Shown here piece by piece: positions 23,792-31,403 of a DNA stretch of 34,716 bases. The DNA is taken from assembly GCF_900107585.1 (NCBI RefSeq), contig NZ_FNQM01000025.1, positions 1 through 34,716 of the forward strand, given 5' to 3'. Made by a program: the position numbers and the translations under genes. The notes under the pieces were generated by a model. The model saw nothing but the letters and a program-made list of their open reading frames with translations, made no database searches and was not told where the DNA came from. Source of the DNA: Rubrimonas cliftonensis (GTDB lineage Bacteria; Pseudomonadota; Alphaproteobacteria; Rhodobacterales; Rhodobacteraceae). Positions within the stretch are counted from its first letter, which is position 1, and the number at the start of each line of letters is the position of its first letter.

Positions 23792-25030
23792 ATGCGCGCC
23801 GCCGCCATGACCGCGAACCGCCCGACCGCCCCGGCGCCTGCGCCGGGGGCGGGGCGGCGCGTGCTGCTTCTGCAGGGGCCGCGGTCGCCGTTCTTCGCCC
23901 GGCTTTCCGACGCGCTGGAGGCGATGGGGGCGGAGACGCGCCGCGTCCTGTTCTGCCCTGGCGACGAGTTGCACTGGATCGGCCGGCCGGCGCTGCGCTG
24001 GCGCGGCCCGCTGGCGCAATGGCCGGCCGCCTGCGCCCGGATGCTGGCGGAGACTGGCGCGACCGACGTCGTCGGGCTTGGCGACGGGCGGGCGCTGCAC
24101 CGGGCGGGCTTCGCGCAGGCGCGGAAGGCGGGCGCGCTGGTCCATGTCGTCGAGCAGGGCTGGCTGCGCCCCGGCTGGCTGACGCTGGAGCCCGACGCGC
24201 TGGGCGCCTGGCGGCCGGACTGGTCCGCGCCGCGACCGCCGGCGGCGCCGGCCTCGGCGGAGAAGGGCGCGCCCTTCGCCGCATGGGCGGCGATGGACGT
24301 CGCCCATGATCTCGCGACGCTGGCGGCAGGCTGGGCGCTCTACCCCGGCTATCGCCGCCATGCGCTCGCCAACCCGCTGGCGGAGTGGCTGGGCTGGGGC
24401 GGCAAGCTCGCCCGCTGGCCGGCGCGGCGGGCGGCGCGGGCGCAGGCCCTGCGGGAGATGGCTGCGACGCAGGCGCGGGGCGCGCCGCTGTTCCTGTTCG
24501 CGCTTCAGCTGGAGACCGATTTCCAGATCCGCGACCGCGGACCGGCGGGCGGCGTGCGCGCGGCGCTGGAGACGGCGCTGGCGTCCTTCGCGCGGGCGGC
24601 GCCGGCCGGCGCCCGGCTGGTCGTGAAGCCGCATCCGCTCGATCCGCAGCCCTGGCGCTGGGCGCGGCTTGCGGCGGCGGGCGGGGCGCTGTTTCTGGAC
24701 GGCGGCGCGGTGGAGCCGCTGTTTCCGCAGCTGGCCGGGGTGGTCACGGTGAACTCCACCGTGGGGCTCGCCGCCCTGCGCGCCGGGACGCCCGCGGCCG
24801 CGCTCGGCGGCGCCGTCTATGGGCCGCTGACCCACCCGGGGCCGCTGGACGATTTCTGGCGCGCCCCGCAGGCGCCTTCGCCGGCGCGCGTGGCCGAATT
24901 CGTCGACCGCATGGCGGCGGAGATCCAGACGCCCGGCGCCTTCGACGGGCCGGGCATGGCGGTGGGCGCGGAGGGCGCGGCCCGGCTGATCCTGCGCCGC
25001 GCGCCCGGATCCGGAGGGGGGACGCCATGA
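23792..25030 (+). CDS. KpsS-like capsular polysaccharide protein (copy 2)
   Basis: 412 residues, paralogous to copy 1: VLLLQGPRSPFFARL at the start, LVVKPHPLDPQPW in the middle, VVTVNSTVGLAALRAGTPAAALG near 310 and HPGPLDDFWRAP after it. Same Capsule_synth family; by analogy a beta-Kdo transferase acting on the lipid end of a capsule polymer. Start uncertain: ATG at 23792 has GGGAGA almost touching it, the next ATG (23807) has none at normal spacing. It is more Trp/Ala-rich than copy 1 and lacks the QLQSDYQLR stretch exactly, reading LQLETDFQIR instead. The stop overlaps the ATG of the dehydrogenase (ATGA). Confidence 0.85.
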   Translation: MRAAAMTANRPTAPAPAPGAGRRVLLLQGPRSPFFARLSDALEAMGAETRRVLFCPGDELHWIGRPALRWRGPLAQWPAACARMLAETGATDVVGLGDGRALHRAGFAQARKAGALVHVVEQGWLRPGWLTLEPDALGAWRPDWSAPRPPAAPASAEKGAPFAAWAAMDVAHDLATLAAGWALYPGYRRHALANPLAEWLGWGGKLARWPARRAARAQALREMAATQARGAPLFLFALQLETDFQIRDRGPAGGVRAALETALASFARAAPAGARLVVKPHPLDPQPWRWARLAAAGGALFLDGGAVEPLFPQLAGVVTVNSTVGLAALRAGTPAAALGGAVYGPLTHPGPLDDFWRAPQAPSPARVAEFVDRMAAEIQTPGAFDGPGMAVGAEGAARLILRRAPGSGGGTP

Positions 25031-25821
25031 GCCGCTTCCGCCGCATCGTCCTCACCGGCGCCTCCGGCGGGCTGGGCCGCGCGCTGGCTGAGCGGCTCTC
25101 CGCGCCCGGCGTCGAACTGCTGCTGACCGGGCGCGACGCCGGGCGGCTGGCGGCGACCGCGGCGGCCTGCCGCGCGCGCGGCGCGACGGTGGAGATCGCG
25201 CAGGCCGACGTCTGCGACGCCGCCGCCATGGCCGCCGCGCTGGGGGCCTTCGACGCGGCGTCTCCGGTCGATCTGCTCGTCGCCAACGCCGGCGTCTCCT
25301 CCGGCACGCGGCCCGGCGGGCGCGACGAGACCGCGGCCGAGGCGCGGCGCGTGTGGGAGATCAACGTGCTGGGGATGCTCAACACCGTCGATCCGCTCGC
25401 CGGCGCGATGGCGGCGCGCGGGGCGGGGACGATCGCGCTGGTCAGCTCGATGGCGGCGCTGCGCCCGCTGCCGGACATGCCGGCCTACAGCGCCAGCAAG
25501 GCCGCCGTGCGCGCCTACGGCGCCGCCCTGCGCGGGCGGCTGGGCCCGCGCGGCGCGCTGGTCTGCGTCATCTGCCCGGGCTTCGTCACCTCGCCGATGT
25601 CAGCCCGCCACAAGGGCGCGAAGCCGTTCGAGATCGGGGCCGGCCGCGCGGCGGAGATCATGGCGCGCGGGCTGGAGCGGGGCAGGCCGCTCATCACCTT
25701 CCCCTGGCCGCTGGCGCTGCTGACATGGCTGGGCGCCCGGCTGCCGCCCCGGCTGTCGGACTGGGCGACGCGCGGCTTCGCCGCCGAGATCGCGCCGGAA
25801 CGCGGCGACGACGCGCCCTAG
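25027..25821 (+). CDS. Short-chain dehydrogenase/reductase
   Basis: 264 residues, classical SDR. Rossmann motif TGASGGLGRALAERL at the N-terminus (TGxxxGxG), a NADP-type Arg in LTGRDAGRL, VANAGVSSG (NNAG equivalent), and the catalytic Ser (VSSMAAL), Tyr-x-x-x-Lys (YSASKAAVRAYG) followed by CPGFVTSP. C-terminal part is hydrophobic (WPLALLTWLGARLP) and may touch the membrane. The 4-base overlap with the KpsS-like gene suggests a shared role in surface polysaccharide or lipid processing; the actual substrate cannot be told from sequence. Confidence 0.85.
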   Translation: MSRFRRIVLTGASGGLGRALAERLSAPGVELLLTGRDAGRLAATAAACRARGATVEIAQADVCDAAAMAAALGAFDAASPVDLLVANAGVSSGTRPGGRDETAAEARRVWEINVLGMLNTVDPLAGAMAARGAGTIALVSSMAALRPLPDMPAYSASKAAVRAYGAALRGRLGPRGALVCVICPGFVTSPMSARHKGAKPFEIGAGRAAEIMARGLERGRPLITFPWPLALLTWLGARLPPRLSDWATRGFAAEIAPERGDDAP

Positions 25822-25890
25822 GCCGCCCGCTGGCGGGGCGCGCGCCGCCGTTGCGCAGCGGTGCGGCCGGGCCTATGTTCCCGCCCGCGT

Positions 25891-25962
25891 TGGGGCGTAG
25901 CCAAGTGGTAAGGCAGCGGTTTTTGGTACCGCCATTCCCTGGTTCGAATCCAGGCGCCCCAG
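25891..25962 (+). tRNA. tRNA-Gln (anticodon UUG)
   Basis: Cloverleaf: acceptor TGGGGCG (25891-25897) with CGCCCCA (25955-25961); D arm GCCAAGTGGTAAGGC; anticodon stem GCGGT/ACCGC with loop TTTTGGT, anticodon TTG at 25923-25925; T arm CCTGGTTCGAATCCAGG. Discriminator G at 25962, CCA encoded at 25963-25965. Read antisense, the 3' half gives the well-known false protein string GFEPGNGGT. Confidence 0.97.
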
Positions 25963-25965
25963 CCA

Positions 25966-26279
25966 CCTTTCCCGCCAAGCCATTGATCTTCAACGCCGTC
26001 TGCGGAGCCGGCCGGCTCCCATGGGCGTGTGGCTGGTCGACTGCGGCGCAGGCCGCGTCGCGGGGCTCGTCAGGGTCCGCCGCCCTCGGGTCGGTCTGCT
26101 CGCGACGACGGGCGGGGCGGGGTCTGGTATCGGGGCGCGCACTCCGGACATCGGTCCGCGCCGGCGCGGAAGCTGAACCCGCCGGTCGCGGCGGCGTCAC
26201 CCTGAGCCGGCGTGGCGGGCGGCGACGAGACGAGGGGCCTGCGGGGCCGACCGCGCCTCGCCGCCAGGCCCGGCGCCGC
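25966..26279. other. 314-bp stretch without a gene
   Basis: Between tRNA-Gln and the convergent amidohydrolase gene I see no coding frame with a start and ribosome site. A 16-bp perfect palindrome GGAGCCGGCCGGCTCC lies at 26004-26019, 39 bp after the CCA end, and could terminate the tRNA transcript. No integrase or attachment repeat is visible. Confidence 0.55.
26004..26019. terminator. Perfect palindrome after tRNA-Gln
   Basis: GGAGCCGGCCGGCTCC is fully self-complementary. In RNA the loop would take the central 4 bases, leaving a 6-bp stem. No T run follows, so it is only a possible terminator. Confidence 0.3.
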
Positions 26280-27785
26280 TCACCGCGTCGCGCAGCCGCC
26301 GTAGCGATCGATGTGGTAGGGGTGACGCGCGAGGTTCGGGCAGTGCCGGTTCACCGTGTCGGCCAGCAGCGCCCCCAGCCTGCGGGCGTCCTGCGTCGCG
26401 TCCTCCAGACGCGCGCGCGCGGCCTCCACCTTCTGCGCGAGCCGCGGAAGGTCCACCCCCGTGGGTCGGCCGTTCTCGACGCGCAGGACGCCGCCGACCA
26501 TCACCGAGCGCACCGCCGAACCGTCCTCGGTGTGGACGAGCTGGTTCACCGCGTCGTTGAGCGGCATCCAGTTGGGGTGGTCGAGATCGAGGAACACGAT
26601 GTCGGCCTTGTAGCCCGGCGCGATGCGCCCGATCAGACCCTCCATCCCCATCAGGCGGGCGCCGCCGACCGTCGCGGCCAGCGCGACCTCCTGCGTCGTC
26701 AGCCATGCGGCGGTGTCGGGCCCCTGCACCTTGGAGACCAGCGAGGCGAGGCGCATGACCTCGTAGACGTTGAGATTGTCCGAGCAGTTCGCGCCGTCGG
26801 TTCCCACCCCGACGTTGACGCCCCGCCGGATCATGCCGCGCACGTCGGCGAGGCCGCTGCCCAGCCGCATGTTGCTGCCGGGGTTGTGCGCGACCGACGC
26901 GCCGCGGTCGCCGAGCCGGCGCATGTCGTCGTCGTCGAGCCAGACCCCGTGCGCCACGGTGAAGTCCGGGCCCAGCAGGCCGAGCGCGTCGAGATGCGCG
27001 GTCTGGGTCTTGCCATAGATGCGCATCGCCGAGATCACCTGCACCTTGGATTCCTGCACATGGCTGTGCAGGCCGAGGCCGAACTCGCGCGCCAGCCGCC
27101 CGCAGTTGAGCATGAAGGCGTCGCTGCAATGGTGCGGGATCGTCGGCGCGATCGCGGGACGGATGAGGTCATGGTCGTGGCGCCAGTCGCGCAAGATCTC
27201 GCGCATGGCCGCAAGGCAGGCCTCCGCCGGCGCGAGCCTGAAACGCGCCAGCTCCGGCTGCAGCTCGGCCGGAACGGCGTCGGCGAGGCCCGGGATCGCG
27301 TCGTAGAACGAGTATTCGGCCACCATGGGCGCGACAACGGCGCGCATCCCGGCGTCCGCATAGGCCGAGGCGCAGGCCTGCATGCCGTCGGGCGTGGGCG
27401 CGGGAAACTCGAAGGACAGGTCATAGGCGGCGGTGCAGCCCTTCATCAGCATCTCGACCGCGCCGATGAAGGTGGAGAGATACTTGTCCTCCAGCAGCCG
27501 CCCGCCCGAGACCCAGGGCCCGGCGTTGAGCAGCAGCTCCAGCGTCCACAGATCGCCCATGCCCTTGCTGAGGCCGCCATGGCCGTGGGTGTGGGCGTTG
27601 ACGAGGCCGGGATGCATCAGCCGGCGCGCGGCGTCGAGCGGGCGCGCATCCTCAGGGGCGGCCATGCCCGGCGGGCCGATCTCGGCGATCCTGTCGCCCT
27701 CGATCAGGATGTCGGCGGCGTTCCAGCTGCGCGCCTCGATGTCGAGCAGCAGGCCGCCGCGGACGATGGTTCTGGAGGTGGTCAT
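26280..27785 (-). CDS. Metal-dependent amidohydrolase, ATZ/TRZ-type
   Basis: 501 residues, cytoplasmic (no signal peptide). Amidohydrolase superfamily (PF01979): metal ligands His65 and His67 in NAHTHGHG, His240/His242 with Glu245 in HSHVQES, His279 in FTVAHGVWL, Asp330 in VGVGTDGANCSDN. The last motif and GSNMRLGSGLADV place it in the deaminase/chlorohydrolase branch (guanine deaminase, methylthioadenosine deaminase, atrazine chlorohydrolases, SsnA), which hydrolyse an amino or other leaving group on a purine, pyrimidine or triazine ring. The substrate is not evident. Gene order (24 bp after the permease) says it processes what the ABC transporter brings in. Last gene of the operon; longer than the usual 440-470 residues. 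Confidence 0.88.
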   Translation of the reverse strand: MTTSRTIVRGGLLLDIEARSWNAADILIEGDRIAEIGPPGMAAPEDARPLDAARRLMHPGLVNAHTHGHGGLSKGMGDLWTLELLLNAGPWVSGGRLLEDKYLSTFIGAVEMLMKGCTAAYDLSFEFPAPTPDGMQACASAYADAGMRAVVAPMVAEYSFYDAIPGLADAVPAELQPELARFRLAPAEACLAAMREILRDWRHDHDLIRPAIAPTIPHHCSDAFMLNCGRLAREFGLGLHSHVQESKVQVISAMRIYGKTQTAHLDALGLLGPDFTVAHGVWLDDDDMRRLGDRGASVAHNPGSNMRLGSGLADVRGMIRRGVNVGVGTDGANCSDNLNVYEVMRLASLVSKVQGPDTAAWLTTQEVALAATVGGARLMGMEGLIGRIAPGYKADIVFLDLDHPNWMPLNDAVNQLVHTEDGSAVRSVMVGGVLRVENGRPTGVDLPRLAQKVEAARARLEDATQDARRLGALLADTVNRHCPNLARHPYHIDRYGGCATR

Positions 27786-27809
27786 GGCGGGGCTCCGATC
27801 GGATCGCGG

Positions 27810-28646
27810 TCAGGTCTTGCCGGCGGACCACGGGAAAAGGACATGCTCGACGACGGCGACGATCTGGAACAGCACGATGCCCAGCACCGACAGCACGATC
27901 AGCGCGGCCCAGGCCAGCGCGACTTCGAAAAAGGCGGTCGACGTGACGATCAGATAGCCGAGGCCGCGATCGGCGTTCACGAACTCGGCGACCACCGCGC
28001 CCACCACCGACAGCGTGACCGCGGCCTTGAGCCCGGAGAACACGAAGGGCACCGCATAGGGCAGGCGGATGCGGATCAGCTCCTTCCACCGGCTCGCGCG
28101 GCAGGCGCGGCCCAACTCGATCAGCTCGGCCGGGACGGATTGCAGACCTGCGGCGGTCGCCAGCACCAGCGGGAAGAACGCCACGAGGAAGGTGATCACG
28201 ACGCGCGGCAGTTCGTTGGCCCCCATCACGACGACAAGGATCGGCGCCAGCGCGACCTTGGGGATCGACTGGGTCAGCACCAGGAACGGGTAGATCGTGT
28301 TGGCCATCAGCGGCGACGAGGTGATCGCCACCGCCAGCGGCAGGCTGATCACGATCGAGGCGATGAAGCCGAGCGCCACGGTGCGCGTCGTGGCCAGCGT
28401 GTGCCCCCAGATCATGCCGGCGTTCTCGACCATCTCGGCCCAGATCACGCTCGGCGCGGGGAACAGATAGCCGGGGATGGCGAAGAACCACACCGACAGC
28501 TCCCAGACCGCCACCAGCCCGATGAGCGCCAGAACGGGGATGACGGCGTCCAGCGCCCATGCCGGCGGGCGTACGCTACGCCGCGGTGGCGCGGTCGCCG
28601 AAGATGAGACTGCGGATGCGGCCTGCGCATCTCTGGAACTCATCAT
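27810..28646 (-). CDS. ABC transporter permease, TauC/SsuC/ThiX type
   Basis: 278 residues, six helices (BPD_transp_1). Helix 1 is IPVLALIGLVAVWELSVWFF; the TauC-type segment PSVIWAEM follows. EAA loop: LIELGRACRASRWKELIRIR. The predicted start (ATG 28646, or the adjoining ATG 28643) has GGAGG just upstream and makes the gene overlap the ATPase gene by about 70 bases. No in-frame start exists between the ATPase stop and helix 1, so the overlap seems real. Polar, Ser/Ala-rich N-terminus of about 32 residues. Confidence 0.87.
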   Translation of the reverse strand: MMSSRDAQAASAVSSSATAPPRRSVRPPAWALDAVIPVLALIGLVAVWELSVWFFAIPGYLFPAPSVIWAEMVENAGMIWGHTLATTRTVALGFIASIVISLPLAVAITSSPLMANTIYPFLVLTQSIPKVALAPILVVVMGANELPRVVITFLVAFFPLVLATAAGLQSVPAELIELGRACRASRWKELIRIRLPYAVPFVFSGLKAAVTLSVVGAVVAEFVNADRGLGYLIVTSTAFFEVALAWAALIVLSVLGIVLFQIVAVVEHVLFPWSAGKT

Positions 28647-29343
28647 GGGCCTCCATTGCAAAGCTGCGCGGCCGCGGGAGCCCGACCTTCACGACATCGG
28701 CGACGCGGCCGGGCCGCGGCGACAGGACGACGACCCGATCCGCCAGCAGAACCGCCTCCGGGATCGAATGCGTCACGAACAGGATCGTCTTGGGCTGGTC
28801 GGACCAGATGCGCAGCAGCTCCAGCGTGAGCTCCTCGCGCGTCAGCGCGTCGAGCGCGCCGAACGGCTCGTCCATCAGCAGGATGTCGGGCTGGTGGACC
28901 AGCGCCCGGGCGATCCCCGCGCGCTGCTGCATCCCGCCCGACAGCTCGCGCGGATGCCTGCCGGCGAACTCGGCGAGGCCGACCAGATCGAGCAGCGCAT
29001 GGGCGCGCCGCACGGCGTCGGGCGTGCAGACGTTCATCATGCGCGCGGGAAACAGCACGTTGTCGAGGATGCTCGCCCAGGGCAGCAGCGTGGGCGACTG
29101 GAAGACGATGCCGGTGTCGGCGCGCGGCCCGTCGACGGCCGCGCCCTCGATCGTCACGCGCCCGGCGCTGGGCTCGACCAGCCCCGCCACCAGGCGCAGC
29201 AGGGTGGACTTGCCGCAGCCGGACGGCCCCACAAGGCAGACGAACTCGTTGCGGTCGAAGGCGAGCGACACGTCCTGAAGCGCGACGACCTGCGAGCCGT
29301 CGCGCGCGCCGAACGCCTTCGAGACCGACTCGATCCCGATCAC
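28576..29343 (-). CDS. ABC transporter ATP-binding protein, TauB/SsuB type
   Basis: 255 residues. Walker A GPSGCGKST (39-47), Q-loop VFQSPTLLPWASILDNVLFP, signature LSGGMQQR (134-141), Walker B ILLMDEP (154-160), D-loop FGALDALTREEL and H-loop VTHSIPEA. The LLPWASILDNV and GMQQR variants are typical of the nitrate/sulfonate/taurine/pyrimidine-precursor family, which fits its permease and THI5-like binding protein. It starts 7 bp after the binding-protein stop. Intact catalytic residues. Confidence 0.92.
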   Translation of the reverse strand: MIGIESVSKAFGARDGSQVVALQDVSLAFDRNEFVCLVGPSGCGKSTLLRLVAGLVEPSAGRVTIEGAAVDGPRADTGIVFQSPTLLPWASILDNVLFPARMMNVCTPDAVRRAHALLDLVGLAEFAGRHPRELSGGMQQRAGIARALVHQPDILLMDEPFGALDALTREELTLELLRIWSDQPKTILFVTHSIPEAVLLADRVVVLSPRPGRVADVVKVGLPRPRSFAMEAHDEFQRCAGRIRSLIFGDRATAA

Positions 29344-29350
29344 GGCCGCG

Positions 29351-30340
29351 TCATTCCGCCGGCAGCAGCGAGGTGTCGAACGCCTGCGCCGGGGCCCATG
29401 TCAGGTCGAGATCATTGGCGACCGCAACCGCCTCCCAGGTCGCGGCGACGCGCTCGGGGTCGGTGCGGCCCACGCCGACCTCGGCGGTGTGGTCGTTGAA
29501 GACATAGCCCAGCGTGGCCCGCAGCGAGCCCATGCAGTCGTCGAGCGCCACTTCGGGGATGCGCTTGACGTGCAGCTCGCAGGCCTCCTCGGGGTTCTCT
29601 CGCGCCCACTCCCACGCCTGCATGGTCGCGGCGAGGAAGCGGCGCACCAGGTCGGGGTTCTCCTCGATGAGGTCGTCGGAGGTGATCAGGCCGGCGGCGT
29701 AGATCGCGAAGCCCGCGTCGACGAAGGGCAGCACGACGATCTCCTCGCCCGCCTTCATCGCCGCCTTGTTCTGGAAATAGTGGTGCATGGCGTAGAACGG
29801 CGCGGCGTCGATGTTCTTGGCGATCAGCTGCACCGCCATCGCGCCGCCGTCCATGTTGACCCAGCGGATCGTGGAGGCGTCGGTGCCGGACTGCTCGGCG
29901 ATGTAGGGGAAATAGACCTTGTGGCTGTTGCCCGGCGTGATGCCGATGCGCTTGCCGTCGAGGCCCGAGAAGTCGGTGATGCCCGAGCTCTTGAGCACGA
30001 ACAGCGAATGCGGCGAGTGGGTGTAGAGCGTCGAGATCACCGTGACGGGCACGCCCTGGCGCGCCTTCGCAGTCAGCACCGCGCCGATGTCGGCCACGCC
30101 GAAGTCGAAGCCGCCGGCGGCCAGCTTCGTGACGGTGTCGCCCGAGCCGTAGCCGCGCGTGATCGTGATGTCGATGCCGTGCTCGGCGTAGATGCCCTTC
30201 TCCCAGGCGCCGTAATAGGCGGCGTGTTCGCCGGAGGGGATCCAGTCGGTCTGGAACGACACCACGTCGGCGGCGAATACGGGCGCAGCCGTCAACGCAA
30301 GCGCGAGAGCGGCTGGGGCGGGCAGGATGCGGCGGGACAT
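29351..30340 (-). CDS. ABC transporter substrate-binding protein, NMT1/THI5-like
   Basis: 329 residues with a Sec signal (MSRRILPAPAALALALTAAPVFA-type, cut near 23). The mature part starts with VSFQTDWIPSGEHAAYYGAW, then GYGSGDTVTKLAAGGFDFGVAD, then HSLFVLKSSGI and LDGKRIGITPGNSHK. These are hallmarks of NMT1/THI5-like proteins (ThiY, SsuA, TauA), which bind small compounds such as pyrimidine thiamine precursors, sulfonates or nitrate. The DWxPxxxHAxxY start is closest to the pyrimidine-type group (ThiY). With an amidohydrolase in the operon, an amino-substituted heterocycle is a reasonable guess, not a demonstrated ligand. First gene of the operon, divergent from iclR. Confidence 0.9.
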   Translation of the reverse strand: MSRRILPAPAALALALTAAPVFAADVVSFQTDWIPSGEHAAYYGAWEKGIYAEHGIDITITRGYGSGDTVTKLAAGGFDFGVADIGAVLTAKARQGVPVTVISTLYTHSPHSLFVLKSSGITDFSGLDGKRIGITPGNSHKVYFPYIAEQSGTDASTIRWVNMDGGAMAVQLIAKNIDAAPFYAMHHYFQNKAAMKAGEEIVVLPFVDAGFAIYAAGLITSDDLIEENPDLVRRFLAATMQAWEWARENPEEACELHVKRIPEVALDDCMGSLRATLGYVFNDHTAEVGVGRTDPERVAATWEAVAVANDLDLTWAPAQAFDTSLLPAE

Positions 30341-30404
30341 GTCTTTCTCCTCTGTCGCGCGGTGGCCGCCGGGCCGGCCGCGGAGGCGTCGAAGGGCCTC
30401 GCGG

Positions 30405-30442
30405 CGACGTCGAGGCGCGTCTGCGCCACGGCCTCGACGTCG
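30405..30442. repeat. 12-bp perfect inverted repeat in the ABC operon leader
   Basis: CGACGTCGAGGC (30405-30416) pairs with GCCTCGACGTCG (30431-30442) across 14 bases. Given the predicted promoter it falls in the 5' leader of the minus-strand operon, about 65-102 bases before the binding-protein start. It could be an attenuator hairpin, an mRNA-stability element or a second operator. No T run on either side. Confidence 0.6.
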
Positions 30443-30448
30443 AGATCA

Positions 30449-30475
30449 GTTCCCTATATGGAAACAAGGTTCCAT
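30449..30475. promoter_or_regulatory. IclR-type operator in the divergent promoter region
   Basis: ATGGAA (30458-30463) and TTCCAT (30470-30475) form a perfect dyad with a 6-bp spacer; a further half-site GTTCC at 30449-30453 pairs with GGAAAC (30460-30465). IclR-family operators have this (T)GGAA...TTCC(A) shape. It overlaps the predicted -10 of the minus-strand operon, so a bound regulator would block it. Confidence 0.55.
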
Positions 30476-30503
30476 CTTAGGCGACGAGTAAGCATCATAG
30501 CAA
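30474..30503 (-). promoter_or_regulatory. Predicted promoter of the ABC-amidohydrolase operon
   Basis: On the minus strand TTGCTA (30503-30498) and TAAGAT (30479-30474) are separated by 18 bp; each matches four of six consensus bases. The area is AT-rich compared with the genes. Transcription would start near 30467, inside the IclR-like dyad. Confidence 0.4.
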
Positions 30504-30602
30504 ACCAGTTATGCGCATGACGCCCCGCGCTTCGCCACAGCGCGCCGACTGCACATTTTTTGCTCCCGCCTCGGTCTGCTCAGGGGCTTCCGGAGGCGCC
30601 GC

Positions 30603-31367
30603 GTGAAGTCTCTCGACACCGCGCTGCGCGTCGCGTCGCTGTTCAAGGATGTCGAGGAGCCGCTGGGCGTCGTGGAGATCGCCGAGCGCCTCGCGCTCAA
30701 CAAGAGCCATGTCTCGCGGATTCTCGCCTCGATGCGGCGAGCCGGCCTGCTCGTGCAGAACCCCCGCACCCGCCGATACTCCGTCGGCGTCGAGGCCTTC
30801 GCGATCGGCGTGCGCTACATCAACGGCAATCCGCTCGCCCGCGCGGCCGTGCCGGTGATTCGGGCCTGTTCGGAGCTGACCGGGCATTCGGTGTTCATCA
30901 GCGTGCGGCATGACGACTGCTCGCGCCATATCCTCGCGGTGGAGGGGCCGCATTTCGAGGAGTCGCAGTGGCGCGTCGGGATCAGGCTGGCGCTGCACGC
31001 GACGGCGTCGGGCAAGGTGCTGCTGGCCTTCGGACCCGAGAGTGCGGGCGGCGCGACGCTCGACGCCGTGGCGCTGCCGCGCCTCACCCCCCGCACGATC
31101 ACCGACCGGGACGCGCTGCGGGAGACGCTCAGCCGCGTGCGCGCGCAGGGATGGGCGGAGGCGCGCGGCGAGACGGTGGTGGGGCTTGCGGCCTGCGCCG
31201 TTCCCGTCTTCGGCCGGGGCGAGGCGCTCTGCGCGGCCTTCGGCGTCGTCGCGCCCGCCGCGTTGCTGCCCGAGACCGCGCTGCGCGACACCGTCGCGAT
31301 CCTGCACGACCACGCGCAGCGCCTCTCGCTGCTGCTCGGGGCGCGCAGCTATCCCGTGCCCGACTGA
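30603..31367 (+). CDS. IclR family transcriptional regulator
   Basis: 254 residues. N-terminal winged helix (about 1-60): SLDTALRVASLFKDVEEPLG, VVEIAERLALNKSHVSRILA (recognition helix) and LLVQNPRTRRYSVG (wing). C-terminal effector domain (about 75-250) with the family core LALHATASGKVLLAFG and ETVVGLAACAVPVFGRG. IclR proteins repress or activate nearby catabolic or transport operons and release on binding a small effector. The GTG start at 30603 gives the normal N-terminus with no extension. Divergent from the ABC operon; a matching palindrome lies between them. The effector is probably the transporter's substrate or its product, by context. Confidence 0.92.
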   Translation: MKSLDTALRVASLFKDVEEPLGVVEIAERLALNKSHVSRILASMRRAGLLVQNPRTRRYSVGVEAFAIGVRYINGNPLARAAVPVIRACSELTGHSVFISVRHDDCSRHILAVEGPHFEESQWRVGIRLALHATASGKVLLAFGPESAGGATLDAVALPRLTPRTITDRDALRETLSRVRAQGWAEARGETVVGLAACAVPVFGRGEALCAAFGVVAPAALLPETALRDTVAILHDHAQRLSLLLGARSYPVPD

Positions 31368-31403
31368 CGGCGGAACCGGGGCGCGCGGGCGCGCGGCGCC
31401 GCG

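Noticed and set aside
25694-26200. Minus-strand frame containing GFEPGNGGTKNRCLTTW
   Set aside because: That string is the antisense translation of tRNA-Gln, a well-known annotation artefact.
25353-28607. 1084-codon plus-strand frame across the dehydrogenase, tRNA-Gln, amidohydrolase and permease
   Set aside because: It reads through a tRNA gene and opposes two genuine genes; it is open only because stop codons are rare at this GC content.
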